64,000 nucleotides of DNA from NCBI GenBank assembly GCA_035443945.1, contig DAOMNQ010000001.1:1-64000 (forward strand), in the 5' to 3' direction. Source of the DNA: CAADGN01 sp035443945. Its GTDB lineage: Bacteria; Planctomycetota; Phycisphaerae; Phycisphaerales; UBA1924. A program made the position numbers and the translations under genes. Below the pieces are notes generated by a model, which searched no databases, had not been told where the DNA came from, and worked only from the letters and a program-made list of their open reading frames with translations. Positions 24,227 to 32,839 of this stretch are shown here, piece after piece. The stretch's first letter is position 1; the number at the start of each line of letters is the position of its first letter.

Positions 24227-26245
24227 TCACCCGCGCCCACGCGACGCGGCCGGGCGATCGTACACGAGCACGGCCAGCAGCGTCAGGTCCGCGGGCGTCA
24301 CGCCCTCCAGCCGCGATGCCTGCCCGAATGTCCTCGGCCGGAACCGCGCGAGCGACTCCCGCGCCTCGGCCCGGAGCGTCACCAGCGAGGCGAAGTCCAC
24401 CGTGTCGGGGATCGCCCGGCGCTCCATCTCCGCGTGCCGACGCACCTCGGCCCGCTGCCGATCGACATAGGCGGCGTAGCGGCGCTCTGCGTGCGCCGTC
24501 GCCCAGGCGGGCGAGTCCGCCGGCGGGAGGCCGGGCCGACCCGCGAGCGCCCGGCGCAGGTCGTCGATGGTGAACTCCTGGCGGCGCATGACGCGGGCGA
24601 GCGGCTCGGCGTCGATGCGCGTCGAGTCGATCGCCGCGTTGATCGTTGCCAGATCACGCCGGCGCTGCTCGAAGAGTTCCTGCCGCCGGCGCCCCAGCGC
24701 GGTCGTGCCCAGCAGCCCCAGCCGATCGGCGACGGGCGTCAGGCGGTCGGCGGCGTTGTCCGCCCGCAGCAGCAGCCGGTGCTCGGCCCGGCTCGTGAAC
24801 ATGCGGTACGGTTCGACGGGGGTCTTGGTGACGAGGTCGTCCATGAGGACGCCGATGTACGCCTCATCGCGCCCGAGCGTGAACTCGCCCTCGCCGCGTG
24901 CGAAGCGGGCCGCGTTGATCCCGGCGATCAGGCCCTGGGCCGCGGCCTCCTCGTACCCGCTGGTGCCGTTGATCTGCCCGGCGAGGAACAGGCCCTCGAC
25001 CGGCCTCGTCATGCCCGTCGGCAGGATCTGGTGCGGACGGACCATGTCGTACTCGACCGCGTAGCCGTAGCGCAGGATCTCGGCCCGCTCGCACCCCGGC
25101 ATGGTGCGGACGATCGTGTCCTGCACGTCTGTGGGCAGGCTGGTCGAGATGCCGTTGCAATAGACGGAGTCGTCGCGGAGGCTCTCGGGCTCGAGGAAGA
25201 CGCCGTGCGTCTCGCGGTCGGCGAAACGCACGACCTTGTCCTCGATGCTCGGACAGTAGCGAGGCCCGACGGACTCGATCTGCCCGCTGAACATCGGGGC
25301 GCGGTGCAGGTTCGCGCGGATCGACGCGTGCGCCACGGGCGACGTGCGCGTCTGCCGGCACTCCACCTGCGACAGCACGGGAAACCGCGTCAAGCCCTCC
25401 CACACCTCCTGCCCGGTGCCCGGTGCCCCGTGCCCACTACCTCTTCCCGACAACTCGCTAAACGGCACCGGCTGGTCGTCGCCGAGGGCGGGGTCGAGGG
25501 CGTCCCAGTCGATCGAAGCGCGGCGCAGGCGAGGCGGCGTGCCGGTCTTGAGGCGTCCGAGTTCGAACCCGAGTTCGCGCAACGCCCCGGAGATGCCGAC
25601 GGCCGCCCCTTCGCCGTGCCGCCCGCCGGGCGTCCTCGACTCGCCCGTGTGCATGAGGCCGCGCATGAACGTGCCGGTCGTGAGGACGACCGAGGAAGCG
25701 GAAATGGCAAATGGCAAATGGGCAAATGGCAAATCAGATGCGGGTGCATCGCCACTCCGATTTGCTATTTGCAAATTTGCCATTTGCGATTTCCCAACCA
25801 CCACACCCCTCACCCGCCCCCCCACCACCTCCAGCCGCTCCACGCTCCCCTCGACCACCTCGATCTCGGGGCGCGAGGCGATGAGGGCCTGCACGGCCTC
25901 GGCGTAGGCGTGCTTGTCGCTCTGGCACCGCGGGCCGTGCACCGCCGGACCCTTGCTCGTGTTCAGCACCTTGAACTGGATGCCCGTCGCGTCCGCGGCC
26001 AGCCCCATCAGCCCGCCCATCGCGTCGATTTCGCGGACCAACTGCCCCTTGGCCAGCCCGCCGATGGCCGGGTTGCACGACATGACGCCGATCTTCGAGG
26101 CGTCGAGGGTCACCAGCGCGACCGTCGGCGCCGCCCGCCCGCCCGAGTCCCGCTCGGCGGGCAGCAGATTGGCCCCCGCCCACGCGGCCTCGACCCCCGC
26201 GTGCCCGCCGCCGATCACGATGACCTGATATCGAGCGTGCTGCAC
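24227..26245 (-). CDS. mnmG: tRNA U34 carboxymethylaminomethyl-modifying enzyme, with two repeat-derived insertions
   Basis: 672 residues from a GTG at 26245; typical MnmG is 620-640. FAD motif G-G-G-H-A-G-V-E-A-A near residue 12, then S-C-N-P-A-I-G-G-L-A-K-G-Q-L-V-R-E-I-D, and P-R-Y-C-P-S-I-E-D-K-V. With MnmE it modifies the wobble uridine of several tRNAs. About 33 extra residues (about 150-181) come from a palindromic element (25701-25794), and a smaller insertion (about 269-278) from heptamers at 25411-25438. Both keep the frame. TAGCAT (complement of 26253-26258) lies seven bases before the GTG, so the mRNA may be leaderless. Confidence 0.95.
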   Translation of the reverse strand: MQHARYQVIVIGGGHAGVEAAWAGANLLPAERDSGGRAAPTVALVTLDASKIGVMSCNPAIGGLAKGQLVREIDAMGGLMGLAADATGIQFKVLNTSKGPAVHGPRCQSDKHAYAEAVQALIASRPEIEVVEGSVERLEVVGGRVRGVVVGKSQMANLQIANRSGDAPASDLPFAHLPFAISASSVVLTTGTFMRGLMHTGESRTPGGRHGEGAAVGISGALRELGFELGRLKTGTPPRLRRASIDWDALDPALGDDQPVPFSELSGRGSGHGAPGTGQEVWEGLTRFPVLSQVECRQTRTSPVAHASIRANLHRAPMFSGQIESVGPRYCPSIEDKVVRFADRETHGVFLEPESLRDDSVYCNGISTSLPTDVQDTIVRTMPGCERAEILRYGYAVEYDMVRPHQILPTGMTRPVEGLFLAGQINGTSGYEEAAAQGLIAGINAARFARGEGEFTLGRDEAYIGVLMDDLVTKTPVEPYRMFTSRAEHRLLLRADNAADRLTPVADRLGLLGTTALGRRRQELFEQRRRDLATINAAIDSTRIDAEPLARVMRRQEFTIDDLRRALAGRPGLPPADSPAWATAHAERRYAAYVDRQRAEVRRHAEMERRAIPDTVDFASLVTLRAEARESLARFRPRTFGQASRLEGVTPADLTLLAVLVYDRPAASRGRG
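25411..25438. repeat. four-unit heptamer array inside mnmG
   Basis: GCCCGGT, GCCCGGT, GCCCCGT, GCCCACT in tandem. On the minus strand it encodes part of S-G-H-G-A-P-G-T-G-Q, a loop that normal MnmG lacks. Confidence 0.75.
25701..25794. repeat. palindromic repeat element inserted in mnmG
   Basis: The left arm (25701-25736) is built of GAAATGG, CAAATGG, CAAATGGG, CAAATGG, CAAATCA. The right arm (about 25758-25794) is its reverse complement with about five differences in 36. A 20-base loop separates them and contains GCCACTCC, a word of the octamer arrays. The composition is AT-richer than its surroundings. It is translated in frame in mnmG as K-S-Q-M-A-N-L-Q-I-A-N ... L-P-F-A-H-L-P-F-A. Confidence 0.9.
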
Positions 26246-26255
26246 AGCACGAATG

Positions 26256-27701
26256 CTATGGTCGCACCCCGCCGATTTCGTACCCGCACTGGGGGCACAG
26301 ACCCTGCGCTCGGCGCTTGCCGCCCCGCTTTCGCCAGACGCCCACGCACACGGCCCTGGGCAGCCACCACGCCGCCCACAGCATGAACACGACGATCGCT
26401 GCACGATCGAGCATGACGTACAAGTGGTGTGTGGGCCGGGCAGGATCGCCCGTCATGTACCACACGCCGATCTGCGCCCCACGCGCTGCCACACGCACAC
26501 CCGCCGGTGGGGCGACGTGCTCGACGGTCCCGAAGTCGGGTCGGCGAAGGAAACGCTGCTTTCCGAGAATCAGTAGTTCGAACCCCTTGGCCACGGCGAG
26601 CGAGGAAGCATCGTCGAGAAGGCACTCCGAGTCGGTCGCGGCGGCCAGGTACCGCCCTTCGTCATTCTCGATCGTGGAGGTGAGGACAACCTCCGCGAGC
26701 GTCAGCGCAAAGTCGCGGTCATCGCGATGAGCCTCGATCTCGCTGCGCAGCCAGGGCAGCCGCACGTAGTCCGATCGCTCGAAGTACACGAGACCAGGAG
26801 GAGAGCCTGCCTGCCGGAGGCGCGACATCGCAAACAGTGGGTCCTCCGTGCGTTCCGCTTCGAGAACTCCGAACAGGATCACGATGAGCGCCCCAATCAA
26901 TGCTCCCCTGCGCCGCCATCGCCGCCGCACCACCGAGCGATCGGGGGCCTTTCGACCCCGCACGCAGCGATGCGCAAGGCCGGCGAGCCACCAGAGCAGG
27001 AGTGCGCCGACCGCGACGGACGCCATGGCCGCGGGAGTGATGAAGACGTTGGTCTCGACGCCCCCGGTGCGCTCCGGCGGCGGACGAACGAGAATCTCGC
27101 CCTGTTCGATCGAGAGCCACGGCCGGGGAGGGACGCGCTGGGGATGCACCGGGCGCGTGTGGCGGTTTGAAAGCGGCGCCAGGGAGCGATCCGTGGCAGC
27201 GGGCAGGAACCCCTCGCGCCGCACGGCGTCCTCATAGTTCCAATACCTCGCAACCGACACCCACGGCGCGGGCCAACCGACGCGCCATCGCGCCGCGCGC
27301 GGCATGTTCGTGTTCGAAAAGCGGACGTCGATCGAGCGATCGCCGGGATCGAGCTTGAACGACCAGGGCGAAGGTGTCGACGCAAGAATCGCGTCCACCA
27401 ACTCGACGGCCGCGGCGCCGTCGCGGTTGTCCACGATCCGCGCGACGTCCTCGACGGTGTACTCCGGAGACACGATCCGTGCCCCGGGCGTGCCGGAACT
27501 CAGCGTTCGGTTCTCGGCGTCCAACCAGAACCACAGAGCCAGCACGGCTACGCCGAGCAGCAGAAACACGGCGGGCACACGGACGGTCCAGTGCCGCCCT
27601 TCCGACGGCGCACTCAGGCGCGACCTCGGCTCCCAGCCGCACTCGGGACACTGCCCGATCACCCTTGCCCCCCGGCCATCGTCCCCCGCGGGAGTGCTCA
27701 T
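26256..27701 (-). CDS. membrane protein with zinc ribbons at both ends
   Basis: 481 residues. A C-P-E-C-G-W-E ribbon half lies near residue 18 and a second C-P-Q-C-G-Y-E-I near 471. Membrane segments are at about 40-58, 225-240, 263-280 and 430-446, with an extracytoplasmic domain between the first and second. Proteins with terminal C-P-x-C-G-Y are common in planctomycetes and unassigned. TACACT (complement of 27709-27714) stands seven bases before the ATG. The stop lies 10 bases before the mnmG start. Confidence 0.7.
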   Translation of the reverse strand: MSTPAGDDGRGARVIGQCPECGWEPRSRLSAPSEGRHWTVRVPAVFLLLGVAVLALWFWLDAENRTLSSGTPGARIVSPEYTVEDVARIVDNRDGAAAVELVDAILASTPSPWSFKLDPGDRSIDVRFSNTNMPRAARWRVGWPAPWVSVARYWNYEDAVRREGFLPAATDRSLAPLSNRHTRPVHPQRVPPRPWLSIEQGEILVRPPPERTGGVETNVFITPAAMASVAVGALLLWWLAGLAHRCVRGRKAPDRSVVRRRWRRRGALIGALIVILFGVLEAERTEDPLFAMSRLRQAGSPPGLVYFERSDYVRLPWLRSEIEAHRDDRDFALTLAEVVLTSTIENDEGRYLAAATDSECLLDDASSLAVAKGFELLILGKQRFLRRPDFGTVEHVAPPAGVRVAARGAQIGVWYMTGDPARPTHHLYVMLDRAAIVVFMLWAAWWLPRAVCVGVWRKRGGKRRAQGLCPQCGYEIGGVRP

Positions 27702-27777
27702 TCTCGGCAGTGTACGGCGATCCGGCCCGCCCCGGCGTGACTCAACGCATCAACCTTGACACCGCCCGCACGGCCGC

Positions 27778-28347
27778 TCACGTGTCGTCTCGCGCGATTG
27801 CGTCCAGACGAGCGCGGAGTTCCGGCGGCAGCGAGCCGCGAACGCTGTCCGTCACCAGCCCCACGGACATCAAGTCGGCGACGTGGACCCGATCGATGTC
27901 GCGGTACGACGTGAGTTTCATCCGCACGAGCGCTGCGAGACCCAGCACCAAGAACCCTTCCGGGTCGCGCTCCGACTCGTCCACGCCCGGCGCGGGGGCT
28001 GCGTACGACGGGCGCACCCGCTCCCCCGCCCAGACCAGATGGACGCCCGCTCGCTTGCTCGGCTCATCGGGATCGATGAACAGCACGAGGCCGCGCAGGT
28101 CGAGGCGCTTGAAACCAAGCCCCTCGATCGCGACGGCAACCCGGTCCAGGTCCGCCCGACGAACGAGCAGATCAACGTCCTTGGTCGCGCGGGTCGCGGA
28201 AGGATCGACGCGCCCGACCCACGCCGCGACCGCGTTCCCCCCCACCACCGCGTAGGGGACGCCGGCGCCGTCGAGCGCGGCCGTCACGCGACGCAGCCTG
28301 CGTTCGACTCGCTCAACGGCCATGACGTGGGAGTGGAACGAGATCAT
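27778..28347 (-). CDS. nucleotidyltransferase-fold protein
   Basis: 189 residues. The motif V-V-G-G-N-A-V-A-A-W-V followed by T-K-D-V-D-L-L-V gives the G-G ... D-x-D pattern of minimal nucleotidyltransferases related to the AbiEii/MNT group. Members can act as antitoxins, toxins or RNA modifiers; no partner of the HEPN or AbiEi type adjoins it. A start at an internal ATG (residue 9, M-A-V-E-R-V) is possible. Substrate unknown. Confidence 0.75.
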   Translation of the reverse strand: MISFHSHVMAVERVERRLRRVTAALDGAGVPYAVVGGNAVAAWVGRVDPSATRATKDVDLLVRRADLDRVAVAIEGLGFKRLDLRGLVLFIDPDEPSKRAGVHLVWAGERVRPSYAAPAPGVDESERDPEGFLVLGLAALVRMKLTSYRDIDRVHVADLMSVGLVTDSVRGSLPPELRARLDAIARDDT

Positions 28348-28404
28348 GGTTCGCCGTCAAGCGGGGCGATGGACGCCGCGTGACGCGGGGATTCTACGTC
28401 GCCC

Positions 28405-28674
28405 TCACGCCACGCCCTGCGCCTCGCCGTTGGCTTCGAAGCCGAGGCGGGTCTGGAGGTCGCGGAGTGTCTGGACGCCGCGTTCGGTCATCTGGGGGTC
28501 GCCGCCGTTGTGGGCGGGGCGGACGAGGCCGCCGCGTTCGAGCCTTCGGCGGATGGGCACCCAGGCGTCGCCGAAGCCGAGCCAGAGCGCGTCCTCGTAG
28601 CGCCGCGCGTCGCCCGCGGCGAGCGAGCCGAGCGCGCGCGCCAACCACCGCTGCTGTTCCAGATCTAGCCGCAT
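28405..28674 (-). CDS. small conserved-looking protein of unknown function
   Basis: 89 residues from the ATG at 28674 (MRLDLEQQRWLARALGSLAA). It is helical. R-R-L-E-R-G-G-L-V ... M-T-E-R-G-V-Q-T-L resembles a winged-helix tail, but the match is too short to assign. The frame is open upstream to 28806, yet that part looks non-coding (glycine/arginine/proline without pattern). The gap of 57 bases to the nucleotidyltransferase start suggests a possible pair. Confidence 0.5.
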   Translation of the reverse strand: MRLDLEQQRWLARALGSLAAGDARRYEDALWLGFGDAWVPIRRRLERGGLVRPAHNGGDPQMTERGVQTLRDLQTRLGFEANGEAQGVA

Positions 28675-29094
28675 CGTGCTGGCTCTCCGTGTCGGTCCTC
28701 CAGCGGGTCCGGCCTCGCTCGCGCTCGGCTCTCGGACCCGCCCGACATGCGGCGCATCCCCTTGCGCTCCGGATGTCCATACGGCTGATCGGGCATCCTG
28801 CTTCACGAAACCTCCGAGTCCGGGGGCGTTCCCGGACGCTCAGCCGCCCCTGAGAGGCCCACGGAACCGACGCCGACCGGCCCGCGAGGCGGCTGGGGCG
28901 CGACGGTCGCGCTGCCTGTGAGAGGCCCTGCGAGACGGGTTGTCGGTGGGGTCCGTCGGGGCCGCGAATGCGGGACGGAAGAACGATCGGATGAGGCCGG
29001 TTGGCCGCTGCGTGGACGGAATCCCCTCCGGCCGGAAGACGCTCCGGCCGACACGCTGTACGCCGGTCGCGGGCTGGAGGTTCCCGGTCCTCGC
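28675..29094. other. intergenic region, nothing recognised
   Basis: 420 bases, GC-rich, with open frames of no convincing composition. I see no promoter, RNA gene or intrinsic terminator I would defend. Confidence 0.4.
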
Positions 29095-30549
29095 TCAGTG
29101 GGCGTTGCGGTGGACGAACCCGCGGAAGAGGGTGAGCCAGAGGATTTTGAGGTCAAACCAGACGGACCAGTGCCGGATGTAGTGCAGGTCGTACTGCAGC
29201 CGCTTCTTGAGCGAGGTGTCGCCGCGCAGCCCGTTGACCTGCGCCCACCCGGTCATGCCCGCCTTGACGTGCTGACGCAGCATGTACCCGCGCCAGTCCT
29301 CGCGGAAGCGCTCGATCAGTTCCGGCCGCTCGGGTCGCGGGCCGACGAGCGACATCTGCCCCTTGAGCACGTTCAGCAACTGCGGCAGTTCGTCGAGGCT
29401 CGCGCGGCGCAGCAGCCTGCCCACCGGCGTGATGCGCGGGTCGTCGCGCTCGGTCCAGCGGGCGCCGCCGGGACGCTGCTCGTCCTCGACCTGGTACATG
29501 GTGCGAAACTTGTAGATCTTGAACGTCTCGCCGCCGATGGAAACGCGGCGCTGCTTGAAGATGATCGGCCCCGGCCCGCTCAGGCGCACGGCGATTGCGC
29601 ACGCGAGCATCACGGGCGAGAAGATGAGCAGACCGATGGACGAGCCGAGGATGTCCACGGCCCGCTTGGTCAGCCCGCCGAGGCCGTGCAGCGGGCACTC
29701 GCGGTAGGAGAGGATCGGCATCCCGTCCAGTTCGCTCACCGTCATGCTCTGGGGCAGGTACCGCGGCTGGACGTCGGGGATGATGCGCACGTCCACGGCG
29801 AACCGTTCGAGCCTGCGCAGGATGTCCGGAACGCAACTGGCCTGGGCATTGGGGACGGCGAGGTAGACGGCGTCCACGGGGTGGCGTTCGAGGGTGGATT
29901 CGAGGTCGTCCAGCCCGCCGTGCACCGGCAGCCCCAGGCACGTATCGCGTCGCGCCTGCGCTCGGTGCGAGACGAAGTACGCGACGTTGATGCCGGTCCA
30001 CGAGTTGCGTTCCAGCGTGCGCACGGTGATCTGCCCGAGGCGCCCGACGCCGATGACAGCCGCATGGCGCAGGTTCCAGCCGCGACGCCGGAGCATCCGC
30101 AGACCGGTGCGGAACGCCAGCCTGTTCAGGCCCAGGAAAGCCGGCAGGAAGACCGCGAGCCAGCCCATTTGTGTGCGCCCGGCGTCGAGATGGAGCGCAC
30201 GCGACGAGCCTTCGGTGATGACCGCGTTGCCCACGAACCACAGGGCAACGACTACAAGCAGCATCGAGAGCATCGAGGCACGCAGGATCACCCCCTGCTC
30301 GCTCCACACCGAACGGTCGCGCCGCGCGCGGTACAGCCCATTGGCGCGCATGACCACGATCGTGATCGGCACCACGAAGGCGACGAGCGGGTTCTTGAAG
30401 TAACTCTCCCAGAACTCGGGCCAGGCGGGGAAGTAGCCCTCGCAGGTGAGGCGCCGCACAATCCACGCCGCGTAGCACGCCGCCGAGATGACGAGGCAAT
30501 CCCACAGGCTCAACAACGCGACGAACAACTGGTGCTGCTGCTTGACCAC
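29095..30549 (-). CDS. polyprenyl-phosphate sugar transferase (WcaJ/WbaP type)
   Basis: 484 residues from a GTG at 30549 preceded by GGAGGGAA; the frame continues up to 30612 without such a site. Four or five membrane segments in the first 170 residues and a Rossmann-like middle (A-A-V-I-G-V-G-R-L-G-Q) are followed by the bacterial sugar transferase domain: K-R-A-V-D-I-L-G-S ... K-F-R-T-M ... S-L-D-E-L-P-Q-L-L-N-V-L-K-G-Q-M-S-L-V-G-P-R-P. It starts repeat-unit assembly of an exopolysaccharide by moving a sugar phosphate to undecaprenyl phosphate. No glycan cluster surrounds it here. Confidence 0.93.
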   Translation of the reverse strand: MVKQQHQLFVALLSLWDCLVISAACYAAWIVRRLTCEGYFPAWPEFWESYFKNPLVAFVVPITIVVMRANGLYRARRDRSVWSEQGVILRASMLSMLLVVVALWFVGNAVITEGSSRALHLDAGRTQMGWLAVFLPAFLGLNRLAFRTGLRMLRRRGWNLRHAAVIGVGRLGQITVRTLERNSWTGINVAYFVSHRAQARRDTCLGLPVHGGLDDLESTLERHPVDAVYLAVPNAQASCVPDILRRLERFAVDVRIIPDVQPRYLPQSMTVSELDGMPILSYRECPLHGLGGLTKRAVDILGSSIGLLIFSPVMLACAIAVRLSGPGPIIFKQRRVSIGGETFKIYKFRTMYQVEDEQRPGGARWTERDDPRITPVGRLLRRASLDELPQLLNVLKGQMSLVGPRPERPELIERFREDWRGYMLRQHVKAGMTGWAQVNGLRGDTSLKKRLQYDLHYIRHWSVWFDLKILWLTLFRGFVHRNAH

Positions 30550-30659
30550 GCGGTTCCCTCCGTCGAGGCGGCGCCGGTCCTTCGGCGAGGGGCAGTCTCC
30601 CCCAACATGCACCGGGCTGTCAACACGCCGGCGACAATCGGCCGCACCACCTCACCCGG

Positions 30660-31625
30660 TCAGCGGCCCGCCGCGCTCGGCCAGTCCCCGCCGGCTCGCG
30701 TCAGTCGGCCGACCTCCTCGATCAGCCGACGCTGCTCGCGGGACAGCATAGCGGGGTCCGGCGGGATGATCCGCACGACGGCGTACAGGTCGCCGGTGCG
30801 GCCGTCGGCAGCCCGGATGCCCTTGCCCTTCACCCGCAACCTGCGGCCGCTGGGCGTGCCCGGGGGCACGGACAGGTCGATGGAGCCGTCCAGGGACGGG
30901 ACGGGCACCGGGCCGCCCAGCGTGGCCTCGGCGACCGTCAGAGGGAGATCGAAGACGAGGTCCAGCCCCGTGCCGGGCCGGGAACCGCCCTCGCGCCGAA
31001 ACAGGGGATGAGGCAACGTTCGAACCCGGAGGATCAAGTCTCCCGGCTTGCCGTTCGGCCGGGAGGGGGCCTTGCCCGCCCCGCGAACACGAAGTCTCGC
31101 CCCGTCCTCGGTGCCTGCCGGGACCGCCACCTCGATCGTCCGACCGTCCACCGGCGAGCGGAAGGACTCGTGCCCGCCTTTGGCCGCGAGAAGAAACGGG
31201 ATCGGCAGATCGGCCTCGGCGTCGGAGCCGCGCCCGGCTGCGCGGGATGCCGCGCGCGGGCCGGAAGAGGAGCCGAAGCCCGCGGAGCCGGCACGTCCAC
31301 CGAAGAAGGCATCGAACATGGAGCCGAGGTCGTCCAGGTCGAAGCCTTCGGGGAACCCGCCGGCGGAGGAGGACCGCGAGTATCGCGCGCCGCCGCCGCC
31401 CGCGGTTGTGGCGGCGTGGCCGAGGCGGTCGTACATCCCCCGCTTCTTTTCGTCGGAGAGCACGTCGTACGCCTGCTGGAGTTCGGCGAACCGATCGGCG
31501 GCGTCGGGGGCCTTGTTGACGTCCGGGTGGAGTTGCCGCGCCTTGGCGCGGTAGGCGCGCCGAATCTCATCCGCGGAGGCGCCGCGGGCGACGCCCAGCA
31601 CTTCGTAGTAATCGCGCACCGACAT
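30660..31625 (-). CDS. cbpA: CbpA-like J-domain co-chaperone
   Basis: 321 residues. The J domain (1-70) has the H-P-D motif in A-R-Q-L-H-P-D-V-N-K. A Gly/Ser/Arg-rich linker (about 75-135) precedes two C-terminal beta domains (A-K-G-G-H-E-S-F, V-P-A-G-T-E-D-G-A-R-L-R-V-R-G, V-P-P-G-T-P-S-G-R-R-L). It lacks the zinc-finger region of DnaJ, so it is of the CbpA/DjlA-like type B. It stimulates DnaK. TACAGT (complement of 31632-31637) is six bases before the ATG without a ribosome site. Confidence 0.93.
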   Translation of the reverse strand: MSVRDYYEVLGVARGASADEIRRAYRAKARQLHPDVNKAPDAADRFAELQQAYDVLSDEKKRGMYDRLGHAATTAGGGGARYSRSSSAGGFPEGFDLDDLGSMFDAFFGGRAGSAGFGSSSGPRAASRAAGRGSDAEADLPIPFLLAAKGGHESFRSPVDGRTIEVAVPAGTEDGARLRVRGAGKAPSRPNGKPGDLILRVRTLPHPLFRREGGSRPGTGLDLVFDLPLTVAEATLGGPVPVPSLDGSIDLSVPPGTPSGRRLRVKGKGIRAADGRTGDLYAVVRIIPPDPAMLSREQRRLIEEVGRLTRAGGDWPSAAGR

Positions 31626-31670
31626 CGGTTGACTGTATGTCGAATGCGGGGGTTTGCGAGCCGGGAGCCG

Positions 31671-32801
31671 TCAGTGCCCGTTGTGGTCGTGACCGTCGTG
31701 CCCTTCACCCTCCGCGCCGGCAGGAGGCGGCAGTTCGTCGGGCCTGCGGAGGAACATGCACTCGACCTCGAAGACGAGGGTGGCGTTCGGGGGGATGCGG
31801 CCGTTGCCCGCTCCGCTCTCGCCGTAGGCCTGGTCGGGAGGCAGGATGAACTTGCGCGCGTCGCCCAGCCTCATGCCATAGGTCGCGGCGCGCCAGCCGG
31901 GGATGAGGCGGCCGGGCGCCTGGTACGTCAAGGCCCGGGAGCCGGGCCGGAGCGATGAATCGAACATCGTGCCATCGGCGAGCCAGCCGCTGTAGTGGAA
32001 TGAGACCTGGTCATTGTCGTCGAGCGCGATGCCCTCGGAGTTCGATCGCATGATGATGACCTTGACGCCGTCGTCGCGGTCTTCGAGGCGGAATGGATGT
32101 TCGAATCGCTCGTAGGCGTAGGTCGCGTCGCCGGCCGCGCCCCAGACGACCTTGCCGCTCGCGTCGTACCCGCGGTCGGCGGTGGTGAGGCGGTTCGCGG
32201 TAACGGTGAGTTCGCTGGTCATCTCGACCGCGCCGCCGGTCGCGGTGGGATAGGGGTACGGCGTCTTGCCCTTGTAGCCGTCGCCGTCGCGGGACAGAGC
32301 GACGTCGAGCGTGGCGATCAGCAGTTCGCGCGGCACGTCGGGGAACAGGCCCGGCGCGAGCCACAGGCCGGTCATCATCCCCACGGTCTCGTGGTCCGGG
32401 TTGCGGAACTCGAGCGTGCGGAGCCGGACGTTGCCGGAGTGGCGGTACAACTGAAAGATGGCGCGCCGGTACGGGCGATGGAGCGCATCCGCTCGGGCCA
32501 CCTCCGCGTACAGGGCGTCGGGAATCTGTGAGAGCCGGACGGGCGTGACGGTCATGACGATCTCGACGGAACCGCTGCCGTCGGCCGCCGCAACGCCCGA
32601 GGTCGTCCGCCACGACCCGCGGAGCAGGTCGGCGATCCGCCCGAACTCGGGGTCCGACCACTCGGGTGTGTAGGACAACTCGACCGGGACTGCCGGCGCG
32701 ACCGGCTGGGGTGCGTCCTGACCGAACGACGGGGCAGCGATCAGCGCCGCCGCGCCGATCGCGCACGAGGCGAGAATCCGGTTGAAGCACGCCTTGGTCA
32801 T
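31671..32801 (-). CDS. secreted CpcT/CpeT-like domain fused to FKBP peptidyl-prolyl isomerase
   Basis: 376 residues; GGAG nine bases before the ATG at 32801 supports that start over 32816. The signal peptide ends in A-P-S-F-G-Q-D (near 28). Residues 45-195 resemble the CpcT/CpeT chromophore lyase fold (P-Y-R-R-A-I-F-Q-L-Y ... L-R-T-L-E-F). Residues 255-355 are an FKBP domain (V-S-F-H-Y-S-G-W-L-A-D-G-T-M-F-D-S-S, and L-I-P-G-W). The tail is His/Asp/Gly rich (G-H-D-G-H-D-H-N-G-H) and may bind metal. It probably works as a periplasmic folding factor. No phycobilin genes are nearby. Confidence 0.85.
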   Translation of the reverse strand: MTKACFNRILASCAIGAAALIAAPSFGQDAPQPVAPAVPVELSYTPEWSDPEFGRIADLLRGSWRTTSGVAAADGSGSVEIVMTVTPVRLSQIPDALYAEVARADALHRPYRRAIFQLYRHSGNVRLRTLEFRNPDHETVGMMTGLWLAPGLFPDVPRELLIATLDVALSRDGDGYKGKTPYPYPTATGGAVEMTSELTVTANRLTTADRGYDASGKVVWGAAGDATYAYERFEHPFRLEDRDDGVKVIIMRSNSEGIALDDNDQVSFHYSGWLADGTMFDSSLRPGSRALTYQAPGRLIPGWRAATYGMRLGDARKFILPPDQAYGESGAGNGRIPPNATLVFEVECMFLRRPDELPPPAGAEGEGHDGHDHNGH

Positions 32802-32839
32802 GGTTCTGATCTCCATCCTGCGTTCAAGCCCACCAACAA

